Of a stretch of 64,000 bases of DNA, positions 59,190-64,000 are shown piece by piece. The notes under the pieces are model-generated. The model was given only the letters and a program-made list of their open reading frames with translations, did no database searches and had not been told where the DNA came from. Source of the stretch: Actinomycetospora endophytica (GTDB lineage Bacteria > Actinomycetota > Actinomycetes > Mycobacteriales > Pseudonocardiaceae); contig NZ_JAJNDB010000007.1 in NCBI RefSeq assembly GCF_021026375.1, forward strand, positions 124,001-188,000, given 5' to 3'. The position numbers were made by a program, and so were the translations under genes. How positions within the stretch are numbered: the stretch's first letter is position 1; each line of letters starts with the position of its first letter.

Positions 59190-59242
59190 CTGCGAGCAGC
59201 GTTCCGGTGGTCCGGTAAGGTTCCCGCCGCTGTTCCTCCTAG

Positions 59243-59315
59243 GGCCCCGTCGTCTAGCGGCCTAGGACGCCGCCCTCTCAAGGCGGTAGCGGGGGTTCGA
59301 ATCCCCTCGGGGCTA
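59243..59315 (+). tRNA. tRNA-Glu (anticodon CTC)
   Basis: 73 nt. Acceptor arms GGCCCCG (59243-59249) and CGGGGCT (59308-59314) with a G-T first pair, discriminator A. Anticodon stem CCGCC/GGCGG around loop CTCTCAA, anticodon CTC (GAG codon). TTCGAATCC T-loop. CCA not encoded. Confidence 0.95.
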
Positions 59316-59330
59316 CATCACGAGACGTCG

Positions 59331-59367
59331 AGCGCCGTGGTCCACACCGGACCGCGGCGCTTTCGTC
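59331..59367 (+). terminator. Terminator after the tRNA pair
   Basis: Arms AGCGCCGTGGTCC (59331-59343) and GGACCGCGGCGCT (59349-59361), 13 bp with one wobble, followed by TTCGTCGTTT. Confidence 0.8.
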
Positions 59368-59497
59368 GTTTCCGGGCCGCGATCGACGACGGGGCCGTCC
59401 CGACCCGCACTGAGGTCACGTACCCCGCGCTCCGCGGAGACGCACCCTCGTCGGAAGCGCACGGACGGGGCCCGGGTTTCCGGGCGTCCGGGGACGG

Positions 59498-60103
59498 TCA
59501 GCCGTCGTCCGCCACGAACGCGGACGGCGTGCCGACCTCGCCGAACCACAGGTAGGCGAGCAGCACCGGACGGTCGCCGGTCCGCATCGCGTGCGGCTGC
59601 CAGGGCTCGTGATGAACGAGCTCGCCGGCGGGCTCGTCGACCCAGCCGTCCCCGTGGTCCCACCGGATGCCGCCGAGCGGGAGGTAGTACTCCTCGGCCG
59701 GGTGGTGGTGGGCGCGGTAGTGGACGTCCGGTCCGAGCAGGACGAGGCCGAGGGCGACGTCGTCGTCCGGGTCCGGCCGGTCGGGGTCCGGGCCGCGCAG
59801 CATCGCGTGCGCGTAGCCCGCGAAGAGGGCCTCGTCGGCGGCGTAGCCGGCGGTCCGGGTCCACGCCGCGCGTCCGGCCACCAGTGCGACGGCCTCCCGG
59901 AGCTGGCCGTCGATCTCGTCGCCGACCCGGGCGACGGCGTCGTCGAGGTGGCTCAGGACGGGCAGGTCCGGCGGGGTCGGGGTCAGCCGCGGTGGCCCGC
60001 CGAGACTCGCGAGCGCCATCACCTCCGCCATCGCCCCGCGACGACCGAGGGCCGCCACGAACCGGGCGGACAGGGCGTCGACGGCCGGGCCGGGCGCGGT
60101 CAC
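59498..60103 (-). CDS. DMSP-lyase-family cupin protein
   Basis: 201 residues from GTG 60103. An N-terminal helical part (1-90) precedes a cupin: YAHAMLRGPDPDRPDPDDDVALGLVLLGP, HYRAHHHPAEEYYLPLGG (H132, H134, E138, Y140) and ELVHHEPWQPHAMRTGDRPVLLAYLWFGEV (H171). This HxHPAxExY...HAMRT pattern with a GLVLLGP strand is that of the PF16867 DMSP-lyase group (DddQ/DddL/DddW-like), whose metal cleaves dimethylsulfoniopropionate to DMS and acrylate. Actinobacterial members are poorly tested. No acrylate-use genes lie adjacent. Activity is a family-level inference. Confidence 0.8.
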   Translation of the reverse strand: MTAPGPAVDALSARFVAALGRRGAMAEVMALASLGGPPRLTPTPPDLPVLSHLDDAVARVGDEIDGQLREAVALVAGRAAWTRTAGYAADEALFAGYAHAMLRGPDPDRPDPDDDVALGLVLLGPDVHYRAHHHPAEEYYLPLGGIRWDHGDGWVDEPAGELVHHEPWQPHAMRTGDRPVLLAYLWFGEVGTPSAFVADDG

Positions 60104-60225
60104 CGCGCAATCCTGGCATCTGTCGGTCGTCCCGACCCGCCGGGTGGACCCGCATTCGCTCGGACGGCAGATGGCGGCCGGGGATACAGCGGCGATGATT
60201 CCCCGACCGAACCGCGGGGGGAATC

Positions 60226-61296
60226 GTGAAGCGCATCGTCGCGTGCTGTGACGGCACCTGGAGCACCGCCGGGCAACCGTTCCCGACCAACGTCGAGCGG
60301 CTCACCAAGGAGATCGCACTGCGGGCCCCGGACGGGACCGAGCAGGTCGTCCACTATCACGACGGCGTCGGGACGCTGCCGGGCGAACGACTGCTCGGCG
60401 GGGCCTTCGGCTTCGGGCTCTCGGCGGTCGTCCGGGACGTGTACCGGGCCGTCGTGACGGCGTTCAACCCCGGCGACGAGATCTTCGCTTTCGGCTTCAG
60501 CCGCGGCGCCTACACCGCGCGGAGCCTCGTCGGGTTCATCCGCAACTGCGGGGTCCTCCGTCCCGAGCACGTCGACCGGCTCGACGAGGCCTACTCCCTC
60601 TACCGCCGCCGCGACGACGACTCGGCGCCCGACTCCGACGAGGCCGCCGAGTTCCGGGCGCGCTACTCGTTCGAGACCCGCATCCGCTTCATCGGGGTCT
60701 GGGACACCGTCGGTTCGCTGGGCATCCCGCTGTCCGGGATCGAGCTGGTCGACCAGCTCAACCGCCCGTGGCAGTTCCACGACACGCAGCTGAGCTCCAC
60801 CGTCGACGCCGCGTGCCACGCGATCGCCGTCGACGAGCAGCGGCGACCGTTCCGGCCGACGCTCTGGAACCCGCCGGCCGGGGAAGTCCCGCGCCACCAG
60901 ACCTGGTTCGCGGGCTGCCACGGGGACGTCGGCGGCGGGAACACCGAGCACGGGCTCTCGGACGTCACCCTGCGCTGGATGGCCCAGCACGCGGTGGGGG
61001 CGGGGCTCGCGCTCCTGCCGGACTCGCCGCTGTCAACCGACCGCGCCGGCGGTGCGTCGCCGCGCATCGCGGAGGTCGATCCCGACCCGCTCGGCCCGAT
61101 CAACGACACGATGACGTGGGCGTACCGGCTGCTCGGCCCGTACGTGCGCGAGATCGGTACGACGGACCCCGCGGCGGAGGCGGTCGCGGACACCGTCGTG
61201 ACCCGGGCCGCCAAGCCCGACCTGGCCTACCACCCGGAGAACGTGGCCACCTACCTCGAGCGGCCGGACCACCACGTCGAGAGCATCGACGGGTGA
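60226..61296 (+). CDS. DUF2235 hydrolase (Tle1-like phospholipase domain)
   Basis: 356 residues from GTG 60226. CCDGTWSTAG (residues 7-16), GAFGFGLSAVVRDVYRAVV and the nucleophile elbow FGFSRGAYTARSLVGF (S92) define DUF2235, an alpha/beta hydrolase. RFIGVWDTVGSLGIP holds the Asp and WFAGCHGDVGGGNTEHGLSD the His. The type VI effector Tle1 has this domain, but no T6SS, immunity or secretion gene is present, and no signal peptide. Stand-alone actinobacterial versions have no fixed role. Divergent from the cupin gene. Confidence 0.88.
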   Translation: MKRIVACCDGTWSTAGQPFPTNVERLTKEIALRAPDGTEQVVHYHDGVGTLPGERLLGGAFGFGLSAVVRDVYRAVVTAFNPGDEIFAFGFSRGAYTARSLVGFIRNCGVLRPEHVDRLDEAYSLYRRRDDDSAPDSDEAAEFRARYSFETRIRFIGVWDTVGSLGIPLSGIELVDQLNRPWQFHDTQLSSTVDAACHAIAVDEQRRPFRPTLWNPPAGEVPRHQTWFAGCHGDVGGGNTEHGLSDVTLRWMAQHAVGAGLALLPDSPLSTDRAGGASPRIAEVDPDPLGPINDTMTWAYRLLGPYVREIGTTDPAAEAVADTVVTRAAKPDLAYHPENVATYLERPDHHVESIDG

Positions 61297-61306
61297 GGAG
61301 CGGAGA

Positions 61307-61942
61307 TCACGGCGGGGTCGCCCGGTACAGGATCGAGCGGGTGTTCTCCTCCGAGTAGTAGGCCTCCATCTGGGCGAGGCTCATGTCGTCGGTGGTGCGC
61401 GTGGCCATCTGCGCGATCGAGGGCAGGTCGTCCTCCGGCCACTTCTCGGGCTCCCACAGCCCGGAGCGCAGGAACGCCTTCGCGCAGTGGGTGAAGACCT
61501 CCTCGACGGCGACCTCGAGGACGATCCGCGGGACGTGGCCCTTGTGTCGCAGGTCCTCGGCGTAGGGCGGGTCCAGCAGGATGCGGGCGGCGCCGTTGAT
61601 GCGCAGGGTGTCGGTGCGCCGGGGCACGAGGAAGATCAGCCCGACGTGCGGGTTCTCGAGGACGTTGAGGAAGCCGTCCACGCGGCGGTTCCCGGGGCGG
61701 TCGGGGAGCACGACGGTGTGGTCGTCCGGCACGTACACCGAGCCCGCGGGATCGCCCTTGGGCGAGACGTCCACGGAACCGTCGGCGCCCGACGTCGCGA
61801 TCATCTGGAAGGGGCTGCGGGCGATGAACGCCCGGTCGACGTCGTCGAGACGGTCGCGCTGCTTGACGACGGCGCGGCGCACCGGTTCGCCGACGACGTC
61901 GCGGAGCTGTTCGACGCTGGTGATCTGCGTGGCCTCGCCCAT
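61307..61942 (-). CDS. Pyridoxamine 5'-phosphate oxidase-family flavoprotein
   Basis: 211 residues from ATG 61942. [60 protein letters not shown] (in pieces FIARSPFQMIATSGADG, SPKGDPAGSVYV, LPDRPGNRRVDGF) is the split-barrel FMN/F420 domain, with the NPHVGLIFLVP strand and TLRINGAARI. Family members reduce or bind flavins and F420; substrate unknown. Located before the IclR-leuC pair. An Rv2991-like PNPOx protein lies at this site in mycobacteria. Confidence 0.88.
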   Translation of the reverse strand: MGEATQITSVEQLRDVVGEPVRRAVVKQRDRLDDVDRAFIARSPFQMIATSGADGSVDVSPKGDPAGSVYVPDDHTVVLPDRPGNRRVDGFLNVLENPHVGLIFLVPRRTDTLRINGAARILLDPPYAEDLRHKGHVPRIVLEVAVEEVFTHCAKAFLRSGLWEPEKWPEDDLPSIAQMATRTTDDMSLAQMEAYYSEENTRSILYRATPP

Positions 61943-61974
61943 GCCGTCGACGGTAGGGCGACAGGCAAGGGGGT

Positions 61975-62685
61975 TCAGACGAGCGCCTTCTCCAGGTCCC
62001 GCGCCGCGGCCAGCAGGTCGTTCGCCCAGCGGGAGCCCGGCTTGCGCCCGATGCGGTCGACCGGGCCCGACACCGAGACCGCCGCCACCACCCCGCCGTC
62101 GGGACCCCGCACCGGCGCGGACACGCTCGCCACCCCGGCCTCCCGCTCGGCGACGCTCTGCGCCCAGCCGCGGCGCCGGATCTCGGCCAGCAGCTCGGCC
62201 CCGAACACCTCGGCGGGCGAGCGACCGTCCACCAGCGGCACGTCGATCTCCGACCACGCCGCCAGCACCTTCGCCCCCGACCCCGCCGTCAGCGGCAGCC
62301 GCACCCCGACCGGCACGGTGTCCCGCAGCCCCGACGCCGGCTCGGAGGCCGCCACGCAGACCCTGGAGTCGCCCTCGCGGCGGTAGAGCTGGACGCTCTC
62401 GCCGGTGAGGTCGCGCAGCGTCGGGAGGACCTCCTCGGCGGCGGTGAGCAGCGGGTCGTGATGGCCGTGGGCGAGCTCCGCGAGCGCGGGGCCGGTGCGC
62501 CAGCGCCCGTCGGCGTCGCGCTCCAGCAGGCGGTGCGCCTCGAGCCCGACGGCGAGGCGGTGCGCCGTGGCGCGCGGGAGCCCGGTGCGCTCGCACAGCT
62601 CGCCCAGGCCGCAGGGGGCGACCGCCGCCGCGCGCAGCACCCCCACCGCCTTGTCGAGCACACCGATTCCGCTAGTCTGTCCCAC
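61975..62685 (-). CDS. IclR-family regulator of leuCD (NdgR-type)
   Basis: 236 residues from GTG 62685. The N-terminal winged HTH ([49 protein letters not shown], seen as [19 protein letters not shown]) is followed by an IclR ligand domain ([33 protein letters not shown] in part, [24 protein letters not shown]). Divergent from leuC, as are ndgR of Streptomyces and Rv2989. It likely binds the GTCCC-type palindromes in between, one of which overlaps its own start. TAGTGT (62699-62694) is 8 nt before the start: leaderless. Confidence 0.93.
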   Translation of the reverse strand: MGQTSGIGVLDKAVGVLRAAAVAPCGLGELCERTGLPRATAHRLAVGLEAHRLLERDADGRWRTGPALAELAHGHHDPLLTAAEEVLPTLRDLTGESVQLYRREGDSRVCVAASEPASGLRDTVPVGVRLPLTAGSGAKVLAAWSEIDVPLVDGRSPAEVFGAELLAEIRRRGWAQSVAEREAGVASVSAPVRGPDGGVVAAVSVSGPVDRIGRKPGSRWANDLLAAARDLEKALV

Positions 62686-62715
62686 GGGACGACACACTAG
62701 TCCCACGATGTGGGA
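62679..62715. promoter_or_regulatory. IclR (NdgR-type) operators between the regulator and leuC
   Basis: GTCCCACGGGAC at 62679-62690 and TCCCACGATGTGGGA at 62701-62715, both palindromic, with CTAGTC preceding each. The first covers the regulator's start codon, the second the leuC promoter area, so one protein could control both. Confidence 0.7.
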
Positions 62716-62732
62716 TATCAAGAGGTGACACG

Positions 62733-64000
62733 GTGGGACGCACACTCGCGGAGAAGGTCTGGGACCAGCACGTGGTTCGCCACGGTGAGGGTCAGGAGCC
62801 GGATCTCCTCTACATCGACCTGCATCTCGTGCACGAGGTGACGAGCCCGCAGGCCTTCGACGGGCTGCGGATGGCCGGTCGCCCGGTCCGCCGTCCCGAC
62901 CTCACGGTCGCCACCGAGGACCACAACGTCCCGACGATCGACATCGACAAGCCGATCGCCGACGAGACGTCCGCGACGCAGGTGTCGACGCTGCGGCGCA
63001 ACGTCGAGGAGTTCGGCGTCCGGCTCTACCCGATGGGCGATCTCAACCAGGGGATCGTCCACATGATCGGCCCGGAGCTCGGGCTGACCCAGCCGGGCAC
63101 CACGGTGGTCTGCGGCGACTCGCACACCTCCACCCACGGCGCGTTCGGCGCGCTGGCGTTCGGGATCGGCACGTCCGAGGTCGAGCATGTGCTCGCGACC
63201 CAGACGCTGCCGCTGCGCCCGTTCAAGACCATGGCCATCGAGATCGACGGGGCGCTGCGCCCGGGCGTGACCAGCAAGGACGTCATCCTTGCGGTCATCG
63301 CCCAGATCGGCACCGGCGGCGGCGCGGGCTACGTGCTCGAGTACCGCGGCGAGGCGGTGCGGGCGATGTCGATGGAGGCCCGCATGACGATGTGCAACAT
63401 GTCCATCGAGGCGGGCGGCCGCGCCGGGATGATCGCCCCGGACGAGACGACGTTCGACTACCTCCACGACCGCCCGCACGCCCCGCAGGGCGCCGAGTGG
63501 GAGACCGCGCTCGACGCCTGGCGTCAGCTGCGCACCGACGACGACGCCGAGTTCGACACCGTCGTGCACATCGACGCCTCGACGTTGACTCCCTTCGTCA
63601 CCTGGGGCACCAACCCCGGCCAGGGGGTCCCGCTCGGCGACGAGGTGCCCGACCCCGAGCAGATCGCGGACGAGGACAAGGCGGCCTCGGCCCGCAAGGC
63701 GCTCGCCTACATGGACCTGACGCCCGGCACCAAGCTGCGCGACATCGCCGTCGACACCGTCTTCCTCGGCTCGTGCACCAACGCCCGCATCGAGGACCTG
63801 CGCGCCGCGGCCGACGTCATGCGCGGCAACCACGTCGCCGACTCGGTGCGGATGCTCGTCGTCCCGGGCTCGATGAAGGTCAAGGCGCAGGCCGAGCAGG
63901 AGGGCCTCGACGCGGTGTTCACCGAGGCCGGCGCGGAGTGGCGCTCCGCCGGGTGCTCGATGTGCCTCGGCATGAACCCCGACCAGCTCGAGCCGGGCCA
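62733..64000 (+). CDS. leuC: 3-isopropylmalate dehydratase large subunit (3' end beyond window)
   Basis: Starts at GTG 62733 with AGAGG upstream, and 422 codons are visible without a stop; the usual 465-480 aa protein is cut by the window edge. [67 protein letters not shown] (seen as [18 protein letters not shown]), then [16 protein letters not shown] and GCSMCLGMN hold the three [4Fe-4S] cysteines. It isomerises 2- to 3-isopropylmalate with LeuD. leuD should lie to the right. Confidence 0.97.
   Translation, partial: MGRTLAEKVWDQHVVRHGEGQEPDLLYIDLHLVHEVTSPQAFDGLRMAGRPVRRPDLTVATEDHNVPTIDIDKPIADETSATQVSTLRRNVEEFGVRLYPMGDLNQGIVHMIGPELGLTQPGTTVVCGDSHTSTHGAFGALAFGIGTSEVEHVLATQTLPLRPFKTMAIEIDGALRPGVTSKDVILAVIAQIGTGGGAGYVLEYRGEAVRAMSMEARMTMCNMSIEAGGRAGMIAPDETTFDYLHDRPHAPQGAEWETALDAWRQLRTDDDAEFDTVVHIDASTLTPFVTWGTNPGQGVPLGDEVPDPEQIADEDKAASARKALAYMDLTPGTKLRDIAVDTVFLGSCTNARIEDLRAAADVMRGNHVADSVRMLVVPGSMKVKAQAEQEGLDAVFTEAGAEWRSAGCSMCLGMNPDQLEPG

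Noticed and set aside
59118-59315. Integration (att) site at the tRNA pair
   Set aside because: No integrase, no duplicated tRNA 3' end and no phage gene were seen on either side.
60226-61296. Type VI secretion effector with immunity gene
   Set aside because: Only the catalytic domain is present; neighbours are a cupin and a flavoprotein, and no T6SS structural gene is in the window.

Overview
The window is 64 kb of very GC-rich DNA (roughly 73% by eye, third codon positions almost all G/C) with frequent GTG starts, ATGA/GTGA stop-start overlaps, a zinc-independent ribosomal protein set and an M. tuberculosis-like gene order. This points to a high-GC actinomycete. Pseudonocardiales (Pseudonocardia/Actinomycetospora-like) is my best guess from protein flavour, and it is an inference.

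The backbone is a conserved actinobacterial housekeeping locus. From memory it matches the Rv3030-to-Rv2988c stretch of M. tuberculosis: methyltransferase, etfB-etfA, cysteine desulfurase, mnmA, a MetE-like protein, ligA, an ACT-domain protein, gatC-gatA-gatB, an LppZ-like lipoprotein, a DoxX-like protein, a Cfp6-like PH protein, ilvB-ilvN-ilvC, serA, leuB, a FAH-family protein, tRNA-Gln, tRNA-Glu, a PNPOx-like protein, an IclR regulator and leuC (cut by the right edge). Branched-chain amino acid synthesis dominates: ilvD, ilvBNC behind a leader-peptide attenuator, leuB, and leuC divergent from its likely IclR (NdgR-type) regulator.

Blocks are inserted in this backbone. (1) At 6.8-9.3 kb, four paralogous ribosomal proteins (L33, L28, S14, L36) lacking zinc-binding Cys pairs lie divergent from a COG0523/CobW-like protein and a Cys-rich protein, with a Zur-like palindrome between them: a zinc-starvation module. 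(2) At 9.3-12.0 kb there is a flavin-dependent monooxygenase, a putative DNA glycosylase and a TSUP permease. (3) At 36.2-59 kb the accessory content is densest: a class I lysyl-tRNA synthetase next to the FAH gene, where I would expect gltX; a perfect 44-bp palindrome; a split transketolase pair; an AIM24 protein; a GNAT enzyme; a large class F sortase with DUF4397 and pentapeptide repeats; a CoA transferase; a galactose module (SSS symporter with a 93-aa partner, a 56-aa pre-GalT protein, galT, galK, LacI regulator); ComB; a nucleotidyltransferase; then a decaying patch (frameshifted DUF222-HNH protein, broken DUF1841 gene, broken streptogramin-lyase-like gene) ending at ileS. (4) At 59.5-61.3 kb there is a DMSP-lyase-family cupin and an orphan Tle1-like DUF2235 hydrolase.

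A recurring regulatory signature is a TANNNT-like -10 hexamer ending 7-8 nt before the start codon with no Shine-Dalgarno, predicting leaderless mRNAs for about nine genes. No phage, integrase, transposase, CRISPR array or rRNA was seen.
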